A stretch of 20,716 nt of DNA from assembly GCA_016782825.1 (NCBI GenBank), contig JADHXT010000016.1, positions 1 through 20,716 on the forward strand, given 5' to 3'. The stretch comes from Candidatus Brocadiia bacterium (GTDB lineage: Bacteria > Planctomycetota > PUPC01 > DSUN01). Below, one piece after another: positions 1-8,400 of this stretch; the first letter of the stretch is position 1, and each line of letters opens with the position of its first letter. The notes under the pieces are model-generated. The model was not told the DNA's origin, did no database searches, and worked only from the letters and a program-made list of their open reading frames with translations. The position numbers and the translations under genes were made by a program.

Positions 1-398
1 AGTTCATCGAGTTCGCGCAGCCTCTTCACGAGCCGTGCGGCCACGGCGTCCTGCCGCTTGTACACCCGCATGCCGATGGCCACCGAGAAAAGAAACGATG
101 CGAGGAAGAAGTAGAGCACCACGAGCGCCGACCGCAGGGTGATCGACACCACGATGCCGTGCCGCTGGTTGGCCTGCTTGGGGGCGAGGCCATCGAACGT
201 GGGCGACACCACGTCGTGCAGCGTGACCTGGTGTGCCCTGGCCTCGCGGCGGATGCGCAGGCACTCGACCACGCACATGCCCACGAGCGCCAGCGCGGTG
301 AGCCACATAAGCGCCCCGGCGACGGAACGCGACACGCGTCGCTTGCCGGCCTCGTCCAGTTGGCGGACGACGCGCCATTCGGCGGTGGAGAGTCTCAT
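1..398 (-). CDS. Two-helix membrane protein, C-terminus cut by window edge
   Basis: This frame opens at ATG 398 and runs off the left edge with no stop (132 complete codons visible). A Shine-Dalgarno-like GAAGGGGA sits 5 bases before the ATG. Two hydrophobic segments are visible, at about residues 26-47 and 83-110. Between them is a hydrophilic loop of about 35 residues, and after the second helix there is a basic tail (RVYKRQD, then VKRLREL). This looks like a small inner-membrane protein with a soluble, possibly coiled, C-terminal part. I do not recognise a family. It is transcribed away from the epimerase-like gene, from a strong-looking promoter at 443-471. It lies outside the polysaccharide cluster, and nothing seen links it to that function. 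Confidence 0.72.
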   Translation of the reverse strand, partial: MRLSTAEWRVVRQLDEAGKRRVSRSVAGALMWLTALALVGMCVVECLRIRREARAHQVTLHDVVSPTFDGLAPKQANQRHGIVVSITLRSALVVLYFFLASFLFSVAIGMRVYKRQDAVAARLVKRLRELDE

Positions 399-442
399 AC
401 TGTCCCCTTCGGTTCCACGGGAAGCCGAGCGATGTCTGCGCA

Positions 443-471
443 ACTATAGCGCCTTCACGCGTGGGGGTCAA
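443..471 (-). promoter_or_regulatory. Sigma70-like promoter for the left-edge membrane gene
   Basis: Read on the minus strand, TTGACC (471-466, 5 of 6 matches to TTGACA) and TATAGT (448-443, 5 of 6 to TATAAT) are separated by exactly 17 bases. The predicted start of transcription is near 436, giving a leader of about 38 bases before ATG 398. AT-rich hexamers like these are rare by chance in such GC-rich DNA. Confidence 0.6.
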
Positions 472-491
472 CATGGCCGATGTCGGGGTAG

Positions 492-520
492 TTGACAGCC
501 CCCAGGCCGACCGCTACGAT
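492..520 (+). promoter_or_regulatory. Sigma70-like promoter for the epimerase-like gene
   Basis: A perfect TTGACA (492-497), a 17-base spacer and TACGAT (515-520, 4 of 6 matches) point rightward. Transcription would begin near 527, leaving about 39 bases before the ATG at 566. The element is back to back with the leftward promoter at 443-471, only 20 bases away. Confidence 0.55.
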
Positions 521-565
521 GTCAGCCGCCCTGCCCGGCCGGCCTGCAACGCAAAGGAGACTTCG

Positions 566-1375
566 ATGAAGTTCAGCTTCATGACCTTCTCGTGCCCCGA
601 GTTGGCGTGGGACGACGTGCTGGCCGTGGCCCGCCGCTTCGGCTACGACGGCGTGGAGCCCCGCGCGCAGGCCAACCACGCACACGGCGTGGAGACCACC
701 GCGTCGGCCGACGAGCGCGCGCTGATCCGGCGCAAGGCGGACCATGCCGGCATCGACATCTCGTGCCTCGCGACCTCGTGCCGCTACACCCTGGCCGACC
801 CCGCCGAGCTGGCGCAGATGATGGACGACTCGCGCGCGCTCATCGCCCTGGCCCGCGACATCGGTGCGCCGTGCCTGCGCGTGTTTGGCGGCGGCATCCC
901 CGAGGGCATGAGCCGCGACGACGCGGTCGCGCAGGTGGCCGATTGCCTGGCCGCGCTCGCCCCCGCCGCGCAGGCCGCCGACGTGGTGTTGTGCGTGGAA
1001 ACCCACGACAGTTGGTGCGACGCGCGGGAGCTGGCCCGCGTGATCTCCCGCGTCGGCCATCCACACGTGCAGGTAAACTGGGACATCATGCACCCCGTGC
1101 GCGCGGGCATGAGCATGGACGAGGCCTACGAGGCCATCGGCGCGTTCGCGCGGCATTGCCACTTCCACGACGGCCGCCAGCTCGACAAGGGCCTCGAGCT
1201 GTGCCCCGTGGGCGAGGGCGTGGTGGACCACCGCCGCGCCGTGGAAATCCTCACCCGCGCCGGTTTCGAGGGGCACATGAGTGGCGAGTGGATCAACTGG
1301 GAGCCGTGGGAAACGCATCTGCCGCGCGAGATCGCCGCGATGCGGGCCCTGGTGGCCGAGGTGGCGGAAGGGTGA
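566..1375 (+). CDS. Sugar phosphate isomerase/epimerase-like TIM-barrel protein
   Basis: This 269-residue protein belongs to the xylose-isomerase-like TIM-barrel (AP endonuclease 2) superfamily. Those enzymes use a divalent metal to isomerise or epimerise sugars, sugar phosphates or inositols in the cytoplasm. The expected metal-ligand pattern is present: E145 in VETHD, D173 in NWDIMHP, H199/H201 in CHFHD and E241 in GEWI. Together these match the four-ligand site of the family, so it is probably active. The length is typical. The start at ATG 566 is chosen because AAGGAG lies 6 bases upstream; the frame opens further upstream at 461, but that stretch holds the promoter. The gene is the only rightward one, and it converges on the sugar transferase with a 33-base gap. 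The substrate cannot be read from sequence. A role in sugar supply for the neighbouring polysaccharide cluster is possible but unproven. Confidence 0.88.
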   Translation: MKFSFMTFSCPELAWDDVLAVARRFGYDGVEPRAQANHAHGVETTASADERALIRRKADHAGIDISCLATSCRYTLADPAELAQMMDDSRALIALARDIGAPCLRVFGGGIPEGMSRDDAVAQVADCLAALAPAAQAADVVLCVETHDSWCDARELARVISRVGHPHVQVNWDIMHPVRAGMSMDEAYEAIGAFARHCHFHDGRQLDKGLELCPVGEGVVDHRRAVEILTRAGFEGHMSGEWINWEPWETHLPREIAAMRALVAEVAEG

Positions 1376-1408
1376 GCGGGGGAGGCGCCGCTGGGCCGGG
1401 CAGCCGTG

Positions 1409-2092
1409 TCACACGCCGGGATTCGACGAGCCGCTGGCGCCGCCGCGCCGGCCGAGCATCTGCCGCGCAGTGGCCAGCAGGATGCGGCAGTCGATCGCCC
1501 AGCCCATGAGATCGATGTACTCACGGTCGAAGGCCACCTTGCGGCGCACGTCGCCGAGGTCCTGGTCGTAGCGCTGGTTCACCTGCGCCCAGCCGGTGAT
1601 GCCGGGGCGCACGCGGAGGCGCTCGGCGTAGCCGGGGATTTCCCTGGTGAACTTCTCCACGAAGAAGGGGCGCTCGGGCCGCGGGCCGATGAGGCTCATG
1701 TCGCCCTTCAGCACGTTCCAGATCTGCGGCAGCTCGTCGAGGTGGGTGCGGCGGAGGAAGCTGCCGAACGGCGTCTCGCGCGGGTCGTTGTGCGTGCTCC
1801 ACACCGGGCCGCTATTGGATTCGGCGTCGGCCGTCATCGTGCGCAGCTTCACCATGCGAAACACGCGCCCGCCCTTGCCCACGCGCTCCTGCAGGTAGAA
1901 CGCCGGGCCGCGGCTGGTGAGCTTCACCAGCAGCACCAGAACGGCGATGACGGGGAGCGCCACCACGAGGGCCGGGAGGGAGAGCAGGATATCGATGGCG
2001 CGCTTGAACTCGGCGTAGCGGTTGCGGAAGAAGCGCAAGTAGAGCGCTCCTGCGCCGCTGCCGAGGACTAGGATGGTGGCCGGCTCGGGCAT
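1409..2092 (-). CDS. Short-form initiating sugar-phosphate transferase
   Basis: This 227-residue protein is a bacterial sugar transferase of the WcaJ/WbaP/PglC catalytic-domain type. Such enzymes move a sugar 1-phosphate from a nucleotide sugar onto undecaprenyl phosphate, the first step of exopolysaccharide or O-antigen assembly at the inner membrane. One long hydrophobic segment (about 32-57) anchors it. It is followed by the family signatures KLRTM (82-86), RRTHLDELPQ (114-123), GDMSLIGPRPE (130-140), RPGITGWAQ (162-170) and DREYI (189-193). The multi-helix N-terminal region of full-length WcaJ/WbaP is absent. ATG 2092 is chosen because it directly precedes a sensible hydrophobic N-terminus; an in-frame ATG at 2206 has no ribosome site and would read through the likely promoter. 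The gene ends the cluster, 169 bases after EpsI. Confidence 0.9.
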   Translation of the reverse strand: MPEPATILVLGSGAGALYLRFFRNRYAEFKRAIDILLSLPALVVALPVIAVLVLLVKLTSRGPAFYLQERVGKGGRVFRMVKLRTMTADAESNSGPVWSTHNDPRETPFGSFLRRTHLDELPQIWNVLKGDMSLIGPRPERPFFVEKFTREIPGYAERLRVRPGITGWAQVNQRYDQDLGDVRRKVAFDREYIDLMGWAIDCRILLATARQMLGRRGGASGSSNPGV

Positions 2093-2119
2093 AGTGGCAC
2101 CCACTCGTGGACAATCGCC

Positions 2120-2134
2120 GGAACCCACAGTTCC
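2120..2134. repeat. Small inverted repeat near the sugar-transferase start site
   Basis: GGAAC (2120-2124) and GTTCC (2130-2134) form a perfect 5-base dyad around a 5-base centre. It lies just downstream of the predicted transcription start of the sugar transferase gene. It could be a weak operator or leader hairpin, but dyads this short also arise by chance. Confidence 0.25.
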
Positions 2135-2145
2135 CACAAATACCC

Positions 2146-2175
2146 AGTATACGTGGAGTGGGGCTATTGGCGCAA
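2146..2175 (-). promoter_or_regulatory. Possible promoter for the sugar transferase gene
   Basis: On the minus strand, TATACT (2151-2146) matches the -10 consensus at 5 of 6 positions. The best -35 match is the poor TTGCGC (2175-2170), with an 18-base spacer. The 169-base gap before the sugar transferase contrasts with the tight spacing elsewhere, so a separate promoter here is plausible. Confidence 0.35.
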
Positions 2176-2261
2176 GTGGGTGGAGAGAGTTTTCCGCGCG
2201 CGGCATGGCGGCATGGCCGGTCGAGACTGTAAGACATGGTGGGGTCGGCGCTTACGGTGGG

Positions 2262-2903
2262 CTAGGGTAGTGCGGCGCTGATGGAGGGCAGCGCGAGGGC
2301 GGTGAAGCCTTCGAGCAGGGCAAACACGCGCGAGTCGTCGTCGGGACCCGCGGATTGGGCGCTCGCGCGGAGCAGTGCGCTGCTGCTGCTGCGGAGGGTG
2401 AGCTGGTACCAGATGGTGCCCCACTGCATCTTGAGGTAGCTGGCGTGGTAGGCGGGGCCCGCCTTGTACCAGTAGAGCACCAGGAGACGGCGGCCGCTCT
2501 TGCGGAGGAGCAGGCGGTTGGCGCGGAAGGGGTGGCCGCCGACGGCAAACTCGCTCACCGACTTGCCCTCCACGCTCCAGCCCGAGCCCTTGTAGCAGAT
2601 TTCGGGGGGGTGTGCCACGCGGCGGTTGTTGGCGGCGTAGACGATGGAGAGGTCCACGTCGGTCTCGCCGCCGCAGGAGTAGCTGCGGGTGAGGATGGCC
2701 TTGGTCTCGAGGATCTCGATCTCGAGGGGGCCAGGCTCGTGCTCGGCGGTCATGATCCAGTCGCCGAAGGTTTGGGGCACGCGGTCGCGCAGCACGCCGA
2801 GGTTGGCTGCCGGCGGCACGTTGTACTGGAAGAACACCGCGATGGGGGCTACGATGGCCAGGATCCAGATGGCGGTGCGGTATCGATGCTTCAAGCTATC
2901 CAT
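2262..2903 (-). CDS. epsI: EpsI family exosortase-associated protein (DUF3485)
   Basis: This 213-residue protein matches the EpsI family, which is encoded beside or fused to exosortases and is thought to work with them at the outer face of the inner membrane. The exact biochemical role is unsettled. An N-terminal membrane anchor spans about residues 10-28. The diagnostic motif HPPEICYKGSGW lies at 98-109, followed by a FRANRLLL strand and LVLYWYKAG (141-149), all in family order. The length is normal for free-standing EpsI. The gene begins 36 bases after the exosortase stop, the usual arrangement for an exosortase-EpsI pair. A weak GGAG lies about 10 bases before the ATG. Confidence 0.9.
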   Translation of the reverse strand: MDSLKHRYRTAIWILAIVAPIAVFFQYNVPPAANLGVLRDRVPQTFGDWIMTAEHEPGPLEIEILETKAILTRSYSCGGETDVDLSIVYAANNRRVAHPPEICYKGSGWSVEGKSVSEFAVGGHPFRANRLLLRKSGRRLLVLYWYKAGPAYHASYLKMQWGTIWYQLTLRSSSSALLRASAQSAGPDDDSRVFALLEGFTALALPSISAALP

Positions 2904-2939
2904 CGAGCGGTGGCTCCGCGAGCGGGCGGGTGTGGCGCG

Positions 2940-4565
2940 TCAGGCCACGGCGGGCTGGCCGGGGGCCGCGTTGGCCGGGGCACGTGGCTCGAACCCCTGG
3001 AGAAACCGCTCCAGGCTGAAAAACAGGACGAAGGCCACGGCGAAGATGCCGTAGCCGGTCACGTCATGCACCCATCCGTGGGTGGATTCCGAGCCCCAGA
3101 TGCAGGCGATGAACGTGAGGGTGACGATGCGCCACATGTTGGCGAGCAGGGCGAAGGGCACGGCGGCGGCGAAAAGCATGAGCTTGCGCGACAGCGAGAG
3201 CTTGGTCACGTAGGCGAAGAGCGCGCCGAAGGCGATCAGCGCAATGAGCGAGCGGAGGCCGCTGCACACGTCGCCCACGATGATCTGGTCGAGCTCGCCG
3301 GCGCTCGTCTCCCAATTCACGTAGCTGCCGCTGCGCTCGACGATGTAGTCGTGGATGCCGAGCACGCCCATGCCGTTGAAGATCCAGCACGAGGCCACGG
3401 CGGCAAACTTCTTGAGCCCATAGGTGTAGGCCTGCACGCGTTCCATCGGCAAGGGCACCATGGCCACGCTGAACAGCAGGGGGAACGCCAGCAGCTTCAT
3501 GATGGCCCGGCCGTAGAGATACGCCAGGAGCCCGAAGAGGCAGATCACAAAGGCGATGTATTGCAGCGTGTTCATGCGAATGAAGCAGGCGGCGAGCAGC
3601 ACGAACAGCCCGAACAGCAGAAGCCCCAAGCCGAAGCGGCGGAGGTCGCCCTCGGGCTTCAGTTGTTCCAGGCGCTTGCGCTGGCGCCAGATGAGCGCGG
3701 CCACCACCACGGGGATGAGGTAGCCGTGGGAGTAGTAGGAGTCGCGTCGCCGCCAGCGCCATTCCATCGTGGTGATGGCGGGCACGAAGGCGAGGGTGAA
3801 CAAGGCGGCCACCACGCCCTCGATGGGGCGTCCGTTCAGCCGCCAGAAAAACAGCCCCACCACCGGCACGAGGAGGAAGAAACGGAAGTCCTTCGTCGGG
3901 TCCTCCGACGAGGGCGCGAGCGAGAGGGCGCGCGCCAGCGGCGGGATCATGATCAGGGCGAAGAGCGCCAGGGGGATGAGCACCGGCCAGAACTTGGCGA
4001 GCAGCACCTCAGGGCTCAGCGGGCCGGGTGCTGCCGCCATGGCTTCCGCGGGCGGGCCACCTCCTCCCGCCGCGGCATCGCCTTCGGTGGGCGGCGCCCC
4101 TGTCTGGTCGGCGCCGGCGTCGCCTGTGGGTGAGGCCGGCGGTGCGCCACCGGTGGGGGCGGAGCCGCCGCCGGGTGTGGCGGGGGCCGGGAGTGGCTTG
4201 AGGAAGAAGGTGAGGATGAGGTTGGCGAGGATGGCGGCGGGCACGCCGACGACGAACCCCGCCGCGGTCTGCCAGTCTTTCTGCTTCTGCTGGAGGGCCT
4301 TCTTCTGCTTGAACTCCTCCGTGTCGGCGAGGGGCGAGTCGTCGTCGAAAGTCTTGTGCAGCAGGTCGTCCTCGCCGAGCGCGGTGAAGAGGCCGCGCTG
4401 GACGAGCTTGGGAAACACGGCCTGGCTTGCGGCGAGGCCGCAGATGAAGAACACGCCGGCGGCGATCATCAGCCAGCCGACCTCGTCGCGGTTTTTGCGC
4501 TTGGCCACGACGTAGGCCCAGCCGCCAAGGATGGCGATGCACAGGATATCGAGCAGTTCGGCCAT
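2940..4565 (-). CDS. Exosortase with an atypical N-terminal membrane extension
   Basis: Exosortases are polytopic inner-membrane cysteine peptidases/transpeptidases that process proteins with short C-terminal sorting signals (PEP-CTERM type). They often sit in exopolysaccharide clusters, as here. The core covers about residues 190-525 of 541. It has many hydrophobic helices, the typical YSHGYLIP (278-285) and MVPLPMERV (369-377) motifs, and the catalytic set Cys434 (VGDVCSGLRS), Arg479 (ANMWRI) and His500 (GWVHDVTG), so it should be active. The first 190 residues are unusual. They hold three hydrophobic segments (about 4-21, 29-50, 101-121), a charged stretch (82-98) and a Pro/Ala/Gly-rich linker (122-183). 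GGAGAA 5 bases before ATG 4565 supports the long start. The gene lies 12 bases after the protease and 36 before epsI. Confidence 0.92.
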   Translation of the reverse strand: MAELLDILCIAILGGWAYVVAKRKNRDEVGWLMIAAGVFFICGLAASQAVFPKLVQRGLFTALGEDDLLHKTFDDDSPLADTEEFKQKKALQQKQKDWQTAAGFVVGVPAAILANLILTFFLKPLPAPATPGGGSAPTGGAPPASPTGDAGADQTGAPPTEGDAAAGGGGPPAEAMAAAPGPLSPEVLLAKFWPVLIPLALFALIMIPPLARALSLAPSSEDPTKDFRFFLLVPVVGLFFWRLNGRPIEGVVAALFTLAFVPAITTMEWRWRRRDSYYSHGYLIPVVVAALIWRQRKRLEQLKPEGDLRRFGLGLLLFGLFVLLAACFIRMNTLQYIAFVICLFGLLAYLYGRAIMKLLAFPLLFSVAMVPLPMERVQAYTYGLKKFAAVASCWIFNGMGVLGIHDYIVERSGSYVNWETSAGELDQIIVGDVCSGLRSLIALIAFGALFAYVTKLSLSRKLMLFAAAVPFALLANMWRIVTLTFIACIWGSESTHGWVHDVTGYGIFAVAFVLFFSLERFLQGFEPRAPANAAPGQPAVA

Positions 4566-4577
4566 GAGCGTTCTCCG

Positions 4578-5456
4578 TCAGGGGGCCTTCGGCACCGGGG
4601 CGTTGGGTCGGGCGGCGTCCGTGGTGTCGGGGGCAGGCACCTTCTCGAGGAGTTTCCTGGCGTAGTGGATCGGGATGGCGTAGCTGATTCCGCTGGCGAA
4701 GACTTTCTCTTTGGTCTTCCGGATGAAGGCACGGTTCACCACGCCGAGCACGCGGCCGGTCACGGGGTCGAACACGGGGCCGCCGCTGTTGCCCGGGTAG
4801 GCGATCGCGTCGAGCTGGAACACGTCGAACGGATGGCGCAGGGCATCGATCGTCGCCGCGTCCAGATGCCGGGTGTTGACGGCCGGGATGGCGATGGGGC
4901 TCACATTGCTAATGATACCCGCAGTGGTGGACGGATGCAAGCCGAGCAGGAAGCCGAAGGGAAAGCCCATGACGGCGATGGCCTGGCCTTCGCGCACCTT
5001 GGTGGAATCGCCGATCTCGAGGCAGGGGTAGGCGTCGCCTTCGGCCTTGAGCAGGGCCAGGTCGTAGCGCGGCATGCGGGCCAGGACGGTGGCGGGGATG
5101 CCGCGGCGGTTGTCCAGGGTGTGCATGAAAATCCGCAGGTGGCTCAGCCGCTTGCGTTTCTCGAAGGCCACGATCACGTGGTCGGCCGTGAGGAAGTAGC
5201 CGCGGTCGTCGATGAAGAAGCCCGAGGCCGAGAACTCCATGGGCGGGCGGTTGGCCGGATTGTAGGTGCCCACGGCCGCCACGGCGGCGCGGATGCGGGC
5301 CACGGTGGCGGGCAGCGCCTGGCAGGGCGCCCCCCCTGCCGCGGGGGCGCCGGCGCGCGCCGCGAGCGCCGCAGTGGCGAGCACGAGCGCGGCAACGCGG
5401 AGTCGGCAGGCAAGCTGCCAGGGCGCGCGACGCGGAAGCGATGGCGATGTGGACAT
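4578..5456 (-). CDS. HtrA/DegP-like trypsin-family serine protease, no PDZ domain
   Basis: This 292-residue protein carries a complete chymotrypsin-fold catalytic triad of the HtrA type: His93 (LTADHV), Asp132 (YDLALLK) and Ser224 (PGNSGGPV), with the TAGIISN segment between. A hydrophobic stretch (about 17-36) followed by small residues looks like a signal peptide or N-terminal anchor, so the protease should act in the periplasm. It ends soon after the protease fold with a Pro/Ala tail. The PDZ domain found in DegP, DegQ and DegS is missing. The start at ATG 5456 is preceded by TAGGAA at good spacing; the same frame stays open upstream to 6179, but only as a shadow of the next gene. It lies 7 bases after the mosaic protein and 12 before the exosortase, so the three genes are probably co-expressed. 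A role in processing exosortase-linked surface proteins is inference. Confidence 0.88.
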   Translation of the reverse strand: MSTSPSLPRRAPWQLACRLRVAALVLATAALAARAGAPAAGGAPCQALPATVARIRAAVAAVGTYNPANRPPMEFSASGFFIDDRGYFLTADHVIVAFEKRKRLSHLRIFMHTLDNRRGIPATVLARMPRYDLALLKAEGDAYPCLEIGDSTKVREGQAIAVMGFPFGFLLGLHPSTTAGIISNVSPIAIPAVNTRHLDAATIDALRHPFDVFQLDAIAYPGNSGGPVFDPVTGRVLGVVNRAFIRKTKEKVFASGISYAIPIHYARKLLEKVPAPDTTDAARPNAPVPKAP

Positions 5457-5463
5457 GGCGTTC

Positions 5464-8400
5464 CTACCGTGGGGGCATGGGCATCGCGTGCGCGACGTCG
5501 CTGCGCGGGCCCTGGAACTTCGGATCGCGAGCGGACCGGATGCAGTAGTAGTAGCGGGTGCCGTTGGCGACGGCGGTGTCCTCGAAGTGGGGTACGGTGA
5601 CGGGGAATGGGTTGACTCGTGCGTAGCCGAGCGTGGGTTGCGTGCTGCGGTACACGTGGTAGGCGGCCACGTTGCGGTCGGTGCTGCGGGTCCATGCGAG
5701 CGTGACGCGGCGGTCGCCGCTCGTGGCCTGGAGGCCTGTGGGGGGGGCCGGGAGGCCGGCGATGTCCTGGCGGTCGACCCTCTGCCACCACGCCGCCTGA
5801 ATGCGCTCGACCATGCGCACGAGACTGAGGCGCGAGCGCGCGAGGCCTGCCTGGTCGCGAGATGGGCGCTGAAGCGAGCCGGTCCTGAGGTGCAGTTGGT
5901 TGAGGATTCGGTCGGCGCTGGCGAGCAGTCCCACGGACTGTTCGCGGGCGCGCTGGCGGAGCTGGCCTGCCCGCCGCCAGAGCGCCCAGAGCGCGTGGTA
6001 GTCTTCGATGCCGTCGCGGAGCGCCACGAGCCGAAGCGACGGGAGCACCGTGTGGTCGGCGCCGTGGTAGAGCAGGGAGCCGTCGCCCGTGGCTTCGGCG
6101 TCCTTGTCGAACGCACCCGGGAGCAGGAGCGCGCGCACGCCGTGGCGCCAGGCCATCCAGGGGAGGAGGCGAACGGCAAGCAGGTCGTTGGCGAGGGTGA
6201 GGTTGACGTCGGGGTAGCAGGCGGCGCCGGTGCGCAGCCCCCAGGCCTCGCGCTGGATGGAGCGGGCGCGGCGGATGGCGAGCTGCTCGTCAGGCGGAAG
6301 GGTGAGGGCGTCGGTGACGAGGGGGCGCACCCAGTAGTCGGCGCGCAGATCGCGCGGGACGTCGCCGCCGCCGCGGGCGATCCATTGCAGGTCGGGGAAC
6401 TTGCGCGTGAGGGCGCTGAAGGCCTTCACGGCGCCCATGCGGGCCGTGCCGGTGGCCTGGAAGCTCACCAGGACGGCTCCGGCGCGGCCGTGAGCGGCGC
6501 GGCGGAGCGTCTGGGCGATGCGCGCGGCATGCACCATCGGGGGCTCGGTGTCGCTCGGCATCTGGTCGCCCGCGTCGTGGAGCACCGCGAGGCGCGCGCC
6601 GCGCTGAAGGCAGAACTCGGCGTCTTCGAGGCCGGCGGCCTCGTGGGCCACGGGGTGCAGCATGGGGGTTACTTTGTGCTGGAGAAGCTGGGCGTAGGTG
6701 CGGCGTCGCACGAGGCGCCGCGTGGCGGCACTGCCGCCGACGCCGGGCTGCACGAGCGCGAGCACGGGCAAGGGGGCGCTATCGAGAGCGTAGTCCAGGC
6801 GGTGCAGTTTCACGGCGACGAGCACGGGCTTGACGTCGCGCGCGCGGACCGCGAGCGTGCCCTCGTAGCTGCCCGGGGGCAGATCGATGGGCACGAGGAG
6901 GTCGACGAGCACGCTGCGCAGCGCTCCCGGCTCGATGCGGAAGGGCGCGAAGGGCACGAGGCGGTCGGGCACGGGGCCGGTGCGGTCGGCAGGCAGGCTG
7001 GCGCGCGGCGGCACCACCACGTCGTCCACCAGGAATGTGCGGACCGCTGTGGCCGGCAGCGTCGCGTCGGGGCCTTCGCCGCCTCCGGGGCCGGCCACGG
7101 TGGTGGGCAGCTTGGCCCACGTGACCTGCACGGCTTCCAGCGGCTTCCAGAGCGCCATGACGACGAGCTGGAAGCTTTCGGCCTCGCCGCCGGCGGCGTG
7201 GAGCTCCACGTGGGGGAAGATGCGCTCGTGGAACCCGCGGGCGGGGTCGCGCGTGGACACGCGCCGCAGGGGGGACTCGATGGCTACGGCGAGGCGCGGC
7301 TCGGTGATCTGGAAGGCGCGGTACATGAGGCCCTCGCATCGCAACTGGCGGATGACAGCGGCGAGCGAATCGAGCTGGTTCTCGAAGCCGGCGAGGGCGT
7401 CGGCCGTGGGCACGGGCTTCATGGGGTCGGTCTGGGTGCGCAGGGCGTTGATGCGGGTGAGCGTGTCGCTTCCGCGTTGCCGCCAGCCAGGCGATCCGGG
7501 GTCGTGCTTGAGGCCGTCGCCGAGATCGAGCGCGAGCGCTTCAAGGCGGCGGCGAAACTGGTCGCGCCGTCGCGAGGGCGTGTGGCGGTAGATGGCGAAG
7601 TCGGTGATACGGATCCGCGACTCGGGGCTGAGGCCCATGGCGCGCCATTCGATGGCCTGCAACTCGGTCGGCTGGAGGAGGCGGGGCGGCGCGTCTTCGG
7701 GGGCGAAGAAGCCATCCGCGATGGGCAGGTCGACGACGACCCACTTGCGGTCCGGCACCACGCGAAGCAGTGGATAGGGCTTCGGGCTCGCGCTGGTGTG
7801 CAGCAGGATGGCAAGGTGCGCGCAGTCGGCGACGAAGCAGCGGAAGAAGAGGCGAGCGTCGTCGGTGAGCCGCGTGGTGCGGTCGTAGCGGAGGCCGAGC
7901 GCCGTGTCGCCCATGGCCGGCCCGCGGTGTTCGGCGTACTTGTGCCACGCGCCGGCCCAGTGCCGCGCGGGCTTCTTGCGGAAGGTCTCGATCTGAAGCA
8001 CGGGGGCGTCGTTGGGCAGCCCGATGATCGCGCGGGCCCTGTTCAGCTCTTTTGGGGAGAGGCCGGGGCCTTCGGGCGTGCCTTTGGCCGGGGCATGCTT
8101 GGCGTCGGGCCCGCGCGATGGCCTGGCCGCGGCCACCTGCATGGGGCGCTCCACCTCGCGTGGCGGCGGCAACGGGCGCACGAGCACGTAGACGGGGTTG
8201 GTGTGGAACCAGTGGTCGGTGCCGTTGGGGTTGCGGCGACGGCCGCGGGCGCGAATGTAGAAGCCGAGGCCGTCGTTGTGGTCGGCCACGGCGGGCACCA
8301 TGTGACGCAGATGGCGCGGCTGCCCGCTGTGGGTGGGGCGCACGTCGTCGAAGCGTTTCATGACCTGTGGCTGGCCGGTGTAGTTGGAGATGAACTCCAC

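Noticed and set aside
4..474. A 156-codon minus-strand frame at the left edge
   Set aside because: The Arg/Pro/His-rich product has no motif. A different minus-strand frame (starting at 398) has membrane helices, a ribosome site and a promoter.
1376..1408. Possible terminator hairpin between the convergent epimerase and sugar transferase genes
   Set aside because: Only a 4-base stem (GCTG 1390-1393 with CAGC 1401-1404) and no T-run on either strand.
2095..2110. Sigma54-type element (TGGCAC)
   Set aside because: TGGCAC is present on the plus strand, but the required TTGC-like -12 part is absent and the direction faces the wrong way for the sugar transferase.
2093..2206. Longer start (ATG 2206) for the sugar transferase
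   Set aside because: No ribosome site is near 2206, and the extension would cover the likely promoter; the conserved protein begins after 2092.
2355..4133. A 592-codon plus-strand frame opposite epsI and the exosortase
   Set aside because: Its product is rich in His, Glu and Gly without any motif, and it is antisense to two well-recognised genes.
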